This document shows positions 31,400 through 40,307 of a DNA stretch of 64,000 nucleotides, one piece after another. A program made the translations under genes and the position numbers. The notes under the pieces were generated by a model that did not search any database, was not told the DNA's origin, and was given only the letters and a program-made list of their open reading frames with translations. Source of the DNA: Adiantum capillus-veneris (taxonomy: Eukaryota; Streptophyta; Polypodiopsida; Polypodiales; Pteridaceae); assembly GCA_014529385.2 (NCBI GenBank), contig CM043953.1, forward strand, positions 108,880,549 through 108,944,548, written 5' to 3'. Positions within the stretch are counted from its first letter, which is position 1, and the number at the start of each line of letters is the position of its first letter.

Positions 31400-31612
31400 A
31401 TGAATCACGAAAATTTGTATGATCCCTTCATTCCCATTGCAAGGCAAAAGGTACACATAATTGTTAGTACTAAGTTGCAATTTCAACGTGTCAGTCGTAG
31501 AATTTTAGGTCCTCTTAGGTTGGCCGAGATAAATGCTTCAATAAATCCTTTTATTTTGCCTCTCATTAGGTACAACCTTAGTTTGGACGTCTATATTTTT
31601 ATTTTGTTTTAA
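31400..31612 (+). CDS. ORF B relative (B6), intact
   Basis: A 70-codon frame starting MNHENLYDPFIPIARQKVHI and ending in SLDVYIFILF. It matches B1 (33625-33837) and B4 (61684-61896) along the whole length: MN-x-E-x-LY, P-I-x-x-Q, VSTKLQ, LG/FG, R-L-x-x-I-N-x-SINPFILP, IRY and SLDV-x-IF. The surrounding DNA is much more diverged than the protein. No domain known to me. Here B comes first and A follows 21 bp after its stop, opposite to the other LTRs. Confidence 0.8.
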   Translation: MNHENLYDPFIPIARQKVHIIVSTKLQFQRVSRRILGPLRLAEINASINPFILPLIRYNLSLDVYIFILF

Positions 31613-31633
31613 GGATTAGGTCATGCATAGACC

Positions 31634-31852
31634 ATGGATAATGGCCCAGGAATAGAGGTTTTCCCCTTCCATTTCACTCCACACATTAGAATAAACGTTG
31701 CAATTAGTAGAAAGATCCATTTTCAACAACGAATGGTGTTCATGTTTGGTGCCCAAAGAGTAGGAGAAATTCTTGCATCACCAAACCCTGTCATTCTACC
31801 TCTCATCAACTACCACACTTCTTTTGATGTACATGTGTTCATTTTATTTTAA
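31634..31852 (+). CDS. ORF A relative (A6), intact
   Basis: A 72-codon frame. By hand alignment 38 of 54 residues of its core are identical to A1 (33410-33628): RINVAISRKIHFQQRMVFMF against RINVWISRKIHFQQRIVFLF. Its N-terminus (MDNGPGIEVFPFHF) is closer to A7 of M2. The protein lacks Cys and has alternating hydrophobic residues and a hydrophobic C-terminus. Unknown function. The 31612-31634 gap to B6 contains TTTTAAGG and no other gene. Confidence 0.8.
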   Translation: MDNGPGIEVFPFHFTPHIRINVAISRKIHFQQRMVFMFGAQRVGEILASPNPVILPLINYHTSFDVHVFILF

Positions 31853-32855
31853 AATGAAGTGCAGCCTGGCAAAATAGTGTGTATGTTTGTTTTTTCTTTG
31901 TCCAAGTTGTTACAAGAAACAAAAAAACGATCATTTGTTCTAACTGGGAATGTGTGTGCAGTGAAAGTTCAATCCTTAGAGATCTAGCTCTATTACCAAT
32001 TGAGTTGCAGGAGCAAGTAGTAAGGCATTGTCGTGCTGTGACATGAACATAGTGGGAACACATGCTACAAGAGTTATCTTGTAACTTTTTAGATACATAA
32101 TTATATTTCCTATAATGTACATATGCATATGTAAGTATAAAAATAAGCTTTCTATCTCATCTTATTATTTATCTCAAGGGTAATCTATTCTTACTTTACC
32201 ATCAAAAAATACTATGGGAAAAGTGTCAATAGCTCCGCCTCTTTAACTTGGGGCAAAAAGCATTGATTCTTTATTTCTACTATTTCATTATCATCTCACA
32301 CCCTAGCTAGATCCTATATCTAGGGTAAACTCCAATATATATATATATTCTATGTATTTTTTATACTTTTCTTATATTTCTTTTTAAATAGCTACTAGGA
32401 GAGAATCAAATCCTAGTGGGACACTAGGTGGCATGATTTCAAAGATACACTTATTTTAATGCATTATTGCAAGCATGGTTACAAAACTTTGTCAAGGAGA
32501 AATGTCATGCTTTCATATGGCATGAGGTGTCCTTGGGAATTAAATGAAAGTCAAGGCTAAGGAGACCACATGAAGACTTTTGCTGCCATAAATGGACCCT
32601 ATTTTGATGAATTTTTTACACAAGGTTCCAATCCGAATTGGAGAATGATTTTAAAATGAAAATCGTAGCTAATGAGCTGAAGTTTCTGCTCATATATATA
32701 TATATATATTTGGAGCTATGGTTGAGGAGATATGATCAAAATACTGGACCCCAGTCTGCCCACATCATGTAGGGACAGCTCATTTCCAACTTTTCCAATT
32801 CCTGTTCACACTGGCTCCTCTCTTCTTGTGTAAACCCTTGTGGGTTCCCTTCACC

Positions 32856-32864
32856 TATAAAAGG
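32856..32864 (+). promoter_or_regulatory. TATA box of P1 LTR
   Basis: CACCTATAAAAGGGGACCTC, conserved in the LTRs at 46788, 52200 and 60920 (plus) and 43975-43983 (minus). ORF A starts about 550 bp downstream, so A and B would be near the 5' end of the RNA. Confidence 0.75.
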
Positions 32865-33135
32865 GGACCTCTTCTTCCTTGGAAGGAACTCAAGCATTCA
32901 AGACATTGATGAGAGGAATTTTTGAGGGAGTGAGTAGTAATGCCTAATTGTACTTAGCCCCATTAACATAAGCCCAAGCCTACACTTTCTCCTAGAGGAA
33001 AACTAGCCATTCTTGTACGCCATCCTTGGAGGATCAACTCTAATCAAAGAAGGTGTTGTACTTGGCGTATCAATCAAAGTGGAATTATCCACTCTTCTTC
33101 TCTCTCCCATCAATAATGGTGCCGAAGGGTTTCAA

Positions 33136-33301
33136 GTAAGATGTATTCTACATTGATGTTTTCTTGATTTCTTGTTGTTTTCATTTTCATCTCTAATCCA
33201 ACACATATATATGTATCTAATCTCATCTCCTTAACCAAACCTATCTCTCTCATTCTTAGTAATTCATCCTCTCTGCAAATTCTAGGTTCTCTTTTCTACA
33301 G
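33136..33301 (+). other. Candidate leader intron in the LTR
   Basis: CAA|GTAAGATG is a good plant donor and TTTTCTACAG|GT a fair acceptor. Both are largely conserved in the LTR copies at 47070-47230, 52480-52650 and 61186-61350. About 166 bp. Inferred from motifs only. Confidence 0.4.
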
Positions 33302-33409
33302 GTACATCTCTCCCCGCAGTATCCTTATTGCCTACGGGCAAGAATAGGGCTTGGGAGGGAAACTTCTCTTCACTTCTCTCATATCTACATTTCTCACATA
33401 CTATCCTAG

Positions 33410-33628
33410 ATGAATAACCCACATGATGATCATTTCTATCGCTTTCACTCTGTACAATCTATTAGAATTAACGTATGGATTAGCCGTAAAATACACTTTC
33501 AACAACGTATAGTGTTTCTCTTTGGCCCTGAAAGGCTCAATGAAATACTTCTATCACCGGATCCCATCATACTACCTCTCATAGACTATAATTTTTCTTT
33601 TGATGTAAGCGTAGTTATCTTGCTATGA
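33410..33628 (+). CDS. ORF A1, LTR-encoded small protein
   Basis: 72 codons, MNNPHDDHFYRFHSVQSIRI to FDVSVVILL. Intact. The core KIHFQQRIVFLFG then LSPDPIILPLIDYNFSFDV is shared with A2, A3, A6 and A7. It is about 45% identical to the downstream B1 by manual count (24 of 53), so A and B are an ancient tandem duplication. Its stop TGA overlaps the ATG of B1 as ATGA. No transmembrane helix, signal peptide or known domain was recognised. It sits in the R-U5 part of the LTR, ahead of gag. Confidence 0.8.
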   Translation: MNNPHDDHFYRFHSVQSIRINVWISRKIHFQQRIVFLFGPERLNEILLSPDPIILPLIDYNFSFDVSVVILL

Positions 33629-33837
33629 ACCAAGAGGATTTGTACACACAATTAATCCCAATCACTAGACAAAATATATATATTATGGTAAGCACAAAAC
33701 TACAATTCCAAAGAACAATTCGTAGCCTATTTGGTCAGCCAAGATTGAACGCCATTAACTCATCCATTAACCCTTTCATATTACCCATGATACGATATGA
33801 CCATAGCCTTGATGTTTTAATCTTCGTATTGTTTTGA
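33625..33837 (+). CDS. ORF B1, LTR-encoded small protein
   Basis: 70 codons, MNQEDLYTQLIPITRQNIYI to DVLIFVLF. Intact, beginning within the stop of A1 (ATGA). Conserved parts are STKLQFQRTIR, LFGQPRLNAINSSINPFILP and RYDHSLDV. The same frame is intact in 31400-31612 and 61684-61896 but stopped in the copies at 47567 and 52979. The 4-nt overlap recalls coupled termination-reinitiation. Function unknown. Confidence 0.8.
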   Translation: MNQEDLYTQLIPITRQNIYIMVSTKLQFQRTIRSLFGQPRLNAINSSINPFILPMIRYDHSLDVLIFVLF

Positions 33838-34077
33838 CATTCTCTTTTGCGTGTGTGAATGCAAGAGAGAAAGAGTGAGTCTTCTTTGATTGCACTTCTT
33901 TCCAAGCCCTAGTCTTCATGGCATCTATGGTTTAACTCCTTCATATAGTTTTTGTTGAGTTCTCTCACAAACTCTCACAGCCATAAGCCCGGTGCTTTCC
34001 TGGCAAGACCGCAAATTTCTCGACAGCGTCTCCCTCATAACAAGAGGGTGGTGAAGTTAAGACGGAAGGTCCTACGC

Positions 34078-34434
34078 ATGGATTCCATTTTCCTCTTGTT
34101 GTTGGGCACTAAGGAAGACCGCGCATTCATCCAACTAGTGTGTGCCCTAAGATTGGTAAATAGAGTGAAATTTGGCGTTTGGCGAGTGCATTTCACCATT
34201 GAGGAAGACTCTTCAGGAAACTTGCGGCGAGAGTTCATGCTTCATAGACTCACATTTGGTGAATTTTTCCCTCATTTGCGTTTTATTAATAGTCTTCCTT
34301 TCGCTTTCAACAAAGGAGATAGGGAGCTATTCAGAGATTGTCTTAATAAAGAGAGCATAGAGAAGATTGCAAATTTGTATAAACTCTCATCCTTCTCTAC
34401 TTTCTATGACACTTTGTTCATAGAGACATTGTAA
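34078..34434 (+). CDS. ORF C of P1, unrecognised
   Basis: From ATG 34078 the frame encodes 118 residues starting MDSIFLLLLGTKEDRAFIQL. The open frame itself extends upstream into the LTR without an ATG. Core features are FIQLVCALRLVNRVKFGVW, FMLHRLTFGEFFPHL and FINSLPFAF. The same pattern recurs in ORF D downstream and in M2 (21437-21670). It ends 130 bp before D. It could be a regulatory or structural accessory protein; I recognise no family. Confidence 0.65.
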   Translation: MDSIFLLLLGTKEDRAFIQLVCALRLVNRVKFGVWRVHFTIEEDSSGNLRREFMLHRLTFGEFFPHLRFINSLPFAFNKGDRELFRDCLNKESIEKIANLYKLSSFSTFYDTLFIETL

Positions 34435-34560
34435 ATCTCTTTATGCTTTTGAATGATTTAACCATAATCCTAAGGAGTTTTTGTCCAGGAATTTTGTAGC
34501 ACAAGTGGAGTCTTTAAATCTTGCAAACTTGATTGGACTTGATGAGGATGTTCTTTATGA

Positions 34561-34938
34561 AATGTGAGAAGGTTGCCTCACTCCGACTGTGTGGAACTCG
34601 AAGGAAAGGAGCTCCTAGTCAATTGCTACTTTCTCACGGCCTTCGACGAGCATGAAGATCTAGTTTTTATACAAACCGCTTGTGCGTTGGGAATTGTAGA
34701 GCAAGTGCAATTTATCACTTGGGACGTGGTTGCTCTTTTGGATCTAGAAAATGAAGTTCTAGAGATTTCTGTTTATCGCCTTAGCTTTGAAGAATTTCAA
34801 CCCTTCTTAGAGCTCATCAATAGTCTACCTTTTTGTTTTGATCAAACAAATCGAGACCTCATTGAAGCTTGGATAGCTGAAGAAGAAAACCTAGAGTGGT
34901 ATTTTCTTACTTCTTCATTTGCAGGCGAGTGGTTCTAA
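34561..34938 (+). pseudogene. ORF D of P1, diverged copy of ORF C
   Basis: About 125 codons open, without an ATG; an in-frame stop lies just before 34561. FIQTACALGIVEQVQFITW, YRLSFEEFQPFLEL and LINSLPFCF align with ORF C at roughly 40% by eye. The sequence between C and D keeps a partial frame in another phase (VAQVESLNLANLIGLDEDVL), so C and D may be two repeats of one formerly longer protein. Gag starts 50 bp after the D stop. Confidence 0.55.
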
Positions 34939-34987
34939 ATCTCTATTGTATCCCTTATTGTAACTCGTGTTGTAATCTTTCATAATA

Positions 34988-36028
34988 ATGGAGAGCCAAC
35001 GCCAAATGTCTGGATATCCTCTTTTCTTTGGAGAGCCTGGAGAGGATGCGGAATTATTTTTAGCAAATTTCAAGATGTCTTGCCGTATCAAGAGGATAGT
35101 AACCGATCAAGAACGTGTAGAAATGTTTGAGGTGGTCCTTAGGAAAGATGCTAGTACTTGGTTTGACTCTTTGCCTGAGGAAGTTAAGAGGAATTACACA
35201 GAAGTTTTGAATCGTTTTAAGAGATACTTCTTTGATCCCCAAAACACTCAAAAACTATGGCAAGACATTGTTTCTCATAAGCAAAAAGACTTAGATGACT
35301 ACTACTTGTACAAGCAAGAGTTTCTACGTCTTTGGGCTCTATGGATACGAAATGTTGCTAACCCTGGTGATGGTGCATAATTTTTAAAGAAGGAGAGGTT
35401 CATAGCCGGACTCTTTCTTGACCTTAAGGTAAAAGTTGAGGCGGGTGCACCTGCTACTTTTGATGCAGCGGAAACTAGGGCTGCTGAGAAGTATAGGAAA
35501 CTCAAGTGCTTAAGGGGAGAGGTTCCAATAGAAGTTCTTAGACCCAAAGTTAAGTCACAAGCATCAACATCTAGGGAGCTTCCTGATGTAACGGTTGAAG
35601 TGATTGAGAAGTTAAATGAATCTTTAAGCAGCCTGTCAATTCACCTTGCACAAGCTGTAGGTCCAAAGGGACAAGCAAAGAAGTCAGAAGAGAGAGAGCC
35701 ACAAACTAGGAGAGTCTTGCAATGTTGGAATTGCGGAGAGTCTGGACATGGGATGTATAATTGTCCTTGGCCCCATGGAGAGCCAAGGAGACCTAACTTG
35801 AATTACCCATTGATGAATGCAGGAGAAGGAGCTGGTCAACAACCAAGGCTTCTACAAAGGCCAAATGGACCAAGACCACCTCCACAAGGGGTAGAAGGAG
35901 TTCCACCTTTGCCAGATCCAAATATGCATGTGGTAGAGGTGACAAATTCAAATGAGGTTGACATGGAAGCCAATGGCATTAAGCGTGGCCGAGGGAAAGG
36001 TAAAGAGAAAGAAGGAGTCACATCATAG
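34988..36028 (+). pseudogene. P1 Gag with one internal TAA
   Basis: One reading frame from ATG 34988 to TAG 36028, interrupted by TAA at 35378-35380. N-terminal half: GYPLFFGEPGEDAELFLANF, LRKDASTWFDSLPEEVKRNY and RFKRYFFDP, a standard gypsy Gag core. After the TAA it reads KKERFIAGLFLDLKVKV, then a leucine-rich segment SLSSLSIHLAQ, and the zinc knuckle CWNCGESGHGMYNC (CX2CX4HX4C). Compared with M2, a 3-bp loss at the stop seems to have created the TAA. The C-terminus is Pro/Gly-rich and then basic. Confidence 0.85.
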
Positions 36029-36311
36029 AGTGACCATGGACAAGGCAAAAAGGCAAAGGAGACCAAGGAAACCAAGAGGACTCGACGTTGTATCAACCTC
36101 CAAGACTTCCCTCTTGGACATGGTATGGCTCCATACAACTTGTTGGAAGACATGAGAGGTAAGGGTCCTGATATTTCATGGCCTCAATTTCTTGCATTAT
36201 GTCCACAAGTAAGGAGGGATTTAACAAGGGCATTTAGCACTAGGAGAAAGGTAAAAGAGAGTGTGCATGTTGTAAAAATTGCACAAGCTGAAATGAATGA
36301 GGACATTACAT
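36029..36311 (+). pseudogene. P1 protease N-terminal region, truncated
   Basis: After the Gag TAG the same frame stays open and encodes MAPYNLLEDMRGKGPDISWP and LCPQVRRDLTRAFSTRRKV, aligning with the segment before the M2 protease (20000-20114). Gag and Pol are thus in one frame separated by a single TAG, which may be a nonsense change or a readthrough site. The region is lost from 36312 on, before the catalytic Asp. Confidence 0.65.
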
Positions 36312-36744
36312 CTCCATGCCCTTAAGTCGGAATTTTCAAATTGGGATGGTCTAAGAAGCTTTGGATCTTCCTTTTCATAAAGTCTTCTAGTAGGCCCTTC
36401 CCTCTTGTATGTATCCAAGAAGGTAGGCATTATTGAAGGGTTATATTATTAGATAAATGTGAAAAGAAGAAAGTAATTTATATATGTAGGGTATAGCTGA
36501 GATATTAGAAGAAATATACAAATGATTTTCCCCTAGACAAAAAGAGACACAATCATTGATACTTCTCTTGCAGTACTTTCTAATAGCAATGTACATTTAT
36601 ATTACTTCAAAGGTAATACTAAGGTATGGTAGAAAGCTTTTATTTTTGCATATGAGTATTATATGATGTATACTTATGCGTCAAAAATTCACAAGATAAA
36701 TTGTTTAATGCCCGTTCCCACTATATACGTGCCATAGCACGACA
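36312..36744 (-). repeat. M5 3' LTR, truncated
   Basis: Nearly identical to the first part of the 5' LTR (44459-44899 read backwards). It begins at 36744 with TGTCGTGCTATGGCACG on the minus strand and stops at about 36312, where plus-strand P1 sequence starts. Confidence 0.9.
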
Positions 36745-36760
36745 TCCACCCCCTCTAAAC
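36745..36760 (-). promoter_or_regulatory. Polypurine tract of M5
   Basis: GTTTAGAGGGGGTGGA on the minus strand, directly before the LTR start. Confidence 0.85.
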
Positions 36761-36802
36761 TTGCACATCCTCCGGTATGTGCCACATTGTCTCTTTGTAA
36801 GA

Positions 36803-37501
36803 TCAGACCTCTTGTACATCTTCCTTGATTTCTTCTTCACTGGATGATTCCAGAGCTTCATGTTCACTTTGATCTTCACCCGTGTTTTGCTCTTCTTCCT
36901 CATCAACATCTTCTAGATCATTGTCTCCTCTTCTCTTAAACATTTTGATCCTTTTTCCTACAATGGGAATCTTTACTTCTGTACCATCTAGTTCAGACAA
37001 ACTGTATGTAGCATTTTCATGCACATGCTTTACAACATACTGTCCAAACCATCTTTTGAAGAACTTACGCATGACTATGTGATGGTTATCAAAGCTACTA
37101 TCATATACTAAAACCCAGTCACCTTTGTCAATTGCTTTGCTCCTGAGTCGATGTCGCTTATCAAAGTAGTCCTTGTTTTTCAACCTTGCATTTTTGAGTC
37201 GTTCTTTTGCAGCTTCAATCTCTCTAGGTCTTCTCTCTAGTTGCCTTATACTTAGTGCAAGGAGATCTTCCCTGCTAAACCCCTCTTGCCAAGGTAGTAC
37301 ATTCCATGTGGGAATTGTATCTTCAATCGGCATCACTGGCTTTTGACCATACATTAGCTCCGCAGGCATGTAGCCAGTTACTGAGCTATGTATTGTACGA
37401 TCAGTCCATAAAGCATATGGTAACAGTTTTGGCCACTCACCAACTCTTCCTTCACAAGCCCTTGCCAAAGCTTTGATGATAGGAGGATGCCCTCTTTCCA
37501 T
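36803..37501 (-). pseudogene. M5 integrase, end of core and C-terminal domain
   Basis: 232 codons starting MERGHPPIIKALARACEGRV, in which the Glu is the third catalytic residue. It continues with HSSVTGYMPAELMYGQKPVM, RQLERRPREIEAAKERLKNA, GDWVLVYDSSFDNH and RWFGQYVVKHVHENATYSLS (GPY/F-type). The tail is strongly acidic. It overlaps the preceding core frame by 50 bp, so one frameshift near 37500 breaks the integrase. Confidence 0.88.
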
Positions 37502-38057
37502 TGCCTTCAGGGTTGTAAGCTGTGGTAAGAGAAAGCTTGATTCCTAATCTGGTAAAGAACTCCCTTGCTTCCTCAGCATCCATCTCACCTCTATCTGTAG
37601 TGATCTTTCCCACACAACCATAACGGCAAATCACCTCATCAAGAAGGAATTTGCACACAACTTCTGTGGTTTTAGCTCTTAATGCTCTTCCTTCAACCTG
37701 ATTAGTTAGGTCCTCTTGTGAAAGAACCAAGTATCTCATCTGCCAAAGTCCTAAAGGCATTGTGACTAGATCCACAACCCATTAAAAGTGCATGGCTAGT
37801 GGATATGTAGGGTGCAATCCATCACGATGTCGGACATTTGAATACATTTGACAAGTTACACATGACTCTACAAATTGAGATACATCTTTATACATACCCT
37901 TCCACCAGTATTTTTCTTTCAACGTGGAGAAGGTTGCCCACACACCCCTGTGTCCAGCCCATAGACTCTCATTAAACTCTTGCATGAGCTTTACTTGAGT
38001 CTCTTTTTTACATATAACCCGTTGTGGTGTAGCACCCTTTTGTTTGGATGCTTCCAC
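37452..38057 (-). pseudogene. M5 integrase zinc finger and core
   Basis: Frame 37782-38057 carries the HHCC finger (SLWAGHRGVWATFSTLKEKY, WWKGMYKDV and ESCVTCQMYS). Frame 37452-37775 carries MDLVTMPLGLWQMRYLVLSQ and KITTDRGEMDAEEAREFFTR with the first two catalytic Asp. A TAA replaces Tyr or Lys between KWVVDLV-type residues at about 37778, so the two frames are separated by a stop. Confidence 0.85.
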
Positions 38058-38778
38058 AAGTAACCATCCCTCAAAAAGTACCCATATGCTTTCCCACGTA
38101 TCTTCTTGAATTCTTGTTCAGACCAATCATCCTGTTTTGTTAGAGTACTTAAGTAGCTTCCAATAAGAAGCCAATCACCTTCATAAAGATCTTTCAAGAA
38201 CAATTCAAGTGAATTAATCATGAAGACATTGTTACCTTTGACATGAGAGATAGAATAGAACTTTGTGCCTACATCATCTCCCTCATCAATCATCTGTGAC
38301 TCATCTTCATACCTTGCCCTTGATAGCATATTTTCCACTATATTGTCTTTACCTGCAATGTGCTTGAACTCGGATTTAAGGACTTAATGTAGGCAATCCA
38401 CCGCAACATAGCAATGTCTGGCGTTGAGCAGCTTGTAATCATCCCAAGAAGTGGTAGGCAATCTGTTTCTACAACCACACATGCATTAATTAGGTACTCT
38501 TTCCCACTTTTCAAGGATGTAACCATACCCCATAACTCTCTCTTTATCTGTGGATAGTTTCTTTGGCGAGCACTTAGTACCTTTGCTCCAAATCTTACCA
38601 CATACCTGTGTCCTTCTTTGTCATCTTGCCCTATTGCCCATCCAATCCCTGTAGGACTGGTGTCTACTGTCACAATTACTGGCCTTTGACACTCATAGTT
38701 TACCTTTCTCAAAGTCGTTTTGCTGACTGGAGCAACTCCTTTAGCTTTTTCATGGATTTTACATGTGCTTCTGTCCAT
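37991..38778 (-). pseudogene. M5 RNase H and RT-integrase spacer
   Basis: Frame 38338-38778 has VTVDTSPTGIGWAIGQDD, RELWGMVTSLKSGKE and VVVETDCLPLLGM (RNase H with catalytic Asp/Glu/Asp). Frame 37991-38338 begins after a frame change and covers the RNase H end (MLSRARYEDE) and the spacer YGYFLRDGYLWKHP. The frame changes at 38338, within KHIAGKDN in related copies. Confidence 0.85.
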
Positions 38779-39716
38779 TTAAACTTTTGATTCTTTCTAA
38801 GCAGCCAATAAAGAGGATCAGCTACATGTGTATAATGTGGAATCCAAATAACATAGAAGACACATGCTCCCAGAAACCTTCTAACCTTAATAGTGATGCT
38901 AGTGCATGTTTCTTTCATTCTTTGGATGGCATCTACCTTTGTTGGACAAGGTTTCCTACCATATGGCCCGCACATGTGCCCCACAATGAGCACTTCATTG
39001 ACACCAAACATAGACTTTTTCCCTGTCAATGTAAGATTCACTTATTCCAGCCTAGACAAAAGTTTATCACAATCATTTATGTAATTTACCACAAACCTGC
39101 GACATCCCTTGAGATCCAAAGCTTCATCTTTGTCACTTTCTTCACATCCTTTGATAGGAAAATCATCAATGAAAGGAATTGTGATTTGAGGAATAAAGTC
39201 ACGTAAGACCTTATTCATCCCATTCATCATATGTGCCATTGAGTTGGTTGCTCCCTGTGGCAAGGTACACATCCTTACCAAACCCAAAGGTGTTCTCATG
39301 GTTGTCAAGTCTCTGCTTTCGATTACAAGCTGAAATTGATCATACCCTGAGTAGAGATCCCCCATTGAGTAGTTTGCCCTCCCTGCAAACGCCTCTGCAA
39401 ACTCATCCACAATTGGACCTGTACCTACATTTCTAATTGTCACCTTGTTCAGTGGTTGCATATCTTGGATGAAGCGTAGAGAACCATTCTTCTTTGGAAC
39501 TGTGAACCACCTGTTTGAGTATGGAGCACAAGAAGTCTCCAAGATTCCCATTTTGATTTTCTCATTCAGTAGCTCTACTAACTTTGGCAAAATAGGCCGT
39601 AGATTCCAAGGCACATGAGGTATTGTGAAAATTACCATAGGAGCTACAATAGAAGGATCAACACATCCTATCTCATGTGGCTCAAATGCAAAAGCCTTAC
39701 CATGCTTTGATGGCAT
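38709..39716 (-). pseudogene. M5 reverse transcriptase
   Basis: Frame 39042-39716 has GKAFAFEPHEIGCVDPSIVA, RFIQDMQPLNKVTIRNVGTG, GDLYSGYDQFQLVIESRDLT and IPFIDDFPIKGCEESDKDEA with an intact catalytic DD. Frame 38709-39041 continues VGHMCGPYGRKPCPTKVDAI and RRFLGACVFYVIWIPHYTHV. One stop (TAA after RLE at 39042) separates them. Compared with the array copy, the Asp-Asp pair is intact here and mutated there. Confidence 0.9.
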
Positions 39717-39767
39717 TTCTTTGAAGCACTTTGTCTCCTCCTGTGCTAGAAACTCCTCGCAACCAAT

Positions 39768-40184
39768 CTACAACTCTTGAAAAGACTCCTTTGTGAAGGT
39801 ATGCCCAATCTTTTTAGGATTCCTCAAACTTGGTTGTAAAGAATCCTGCTCAATCTTTTCCTTGTTGTTGGGTGGTAAGGGTGAAGCTACTGGTTTCACC
39901 TTCTTTGCTACACTCTTGTATTTAGTTTCAACATGGACTTCTGGGCCAACTGTTTGGCTTTCTTTAAAGGCTTCTATTACTTGATACATTTCCATAGAGA
40001 AAACTTCCACAACTTCATTTTCAAGATGCAAATTAGACCCCATTATAGCATCCAGGTCACCCATAGTATCTACAAAAGAAACTTGTTCACACAAACCCAA
40101 AACATTTTCAGTAGGCTCTAGCAACCCACTCTTTTTCATGCCTATTTGTACATTATGCACATATTGCCTCTCACATCTCTTCAA
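39768..40184 (-). pseudogene. M5 protease-RT spacer
   Basis: 139 codons, RYVHNVQIGMKKS-like start, VDTMGDLDAIMGSNLHLENE, FSMEMYQVIEAFKES and KSVAKKVKPVASPLPPNN. The same spacer occurs in M3 and the array copy. It contains no catalytic motif and I cannot name it. It is bounded by stops on both sides. Confidence 0.7.
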
Positions 40185-40307
40185 ATCTTCAATTTTTTGT
40201 AAAACTTACTGATCCATTCCTTGTTACCAAGGAGCCCATTGAAAAAGTTTCACCTATTTTTGGATCAGGCGAGACCCTTTTTCTTTCTGTACCAGTGCAA
40301 TCTCGCT

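Larger units (their letters stand above)
28721..32028 (+). repeat. Divergent LTR-like region with reversed B/A ORFs
   Basis: Segments resemble the P1 LTR in order: about 29500-29600 (AAGGACC...GCTGAATTTTTT) with 32560-32620, 29700-29765 (GAGCCACGAGCT...GTGGACCCCAG) with 32700-32755, a TATA box at 30440, then A/B-type ORFs at 31400-31852. Overall DNA identity is low. It is interrupted by a CT array (31104-31151) and a C-run (31021-31030). Exact ends are not defined; the left edge may be the TG at 28721 and the right edge is the insertion of P1 at 32029. It could instead be LTR plus leader of another family. Confidence 0.5.
32029..34025 (+). repeat. P1 5' LTR (1997 bp) encoding ORFs A and B
   Basis: Starts TGTCGTGCTGTGACATG and ends AAATTTCTCGACA, giving a 5-bp terminal inverted repeat TGTCG/CGACA. 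U3 carries a TATA box (32856). A candidate leader intron (33136-33301) and ORFs A and B follow. Boundaries agree with those at 45979-47981, where a different internal region follows the same CGACA. Confidence 0.88.
32029..36311 (+). mobile_element. Ty3/gypsy element P1: LTR, accessory ORFs A-D, gag, start of protease
   Basis: A full LTR (32029-34025) is followed by ORFs C and D, a Gag close to that of M2, and the first part of the protease region. The element is cut at 36311 by a truncated minus-strand LTR of M5. The LTR is of the M5/array type but the internal region is of the M2 type, so P1 may be a recombinant. Confidence 0.85.
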
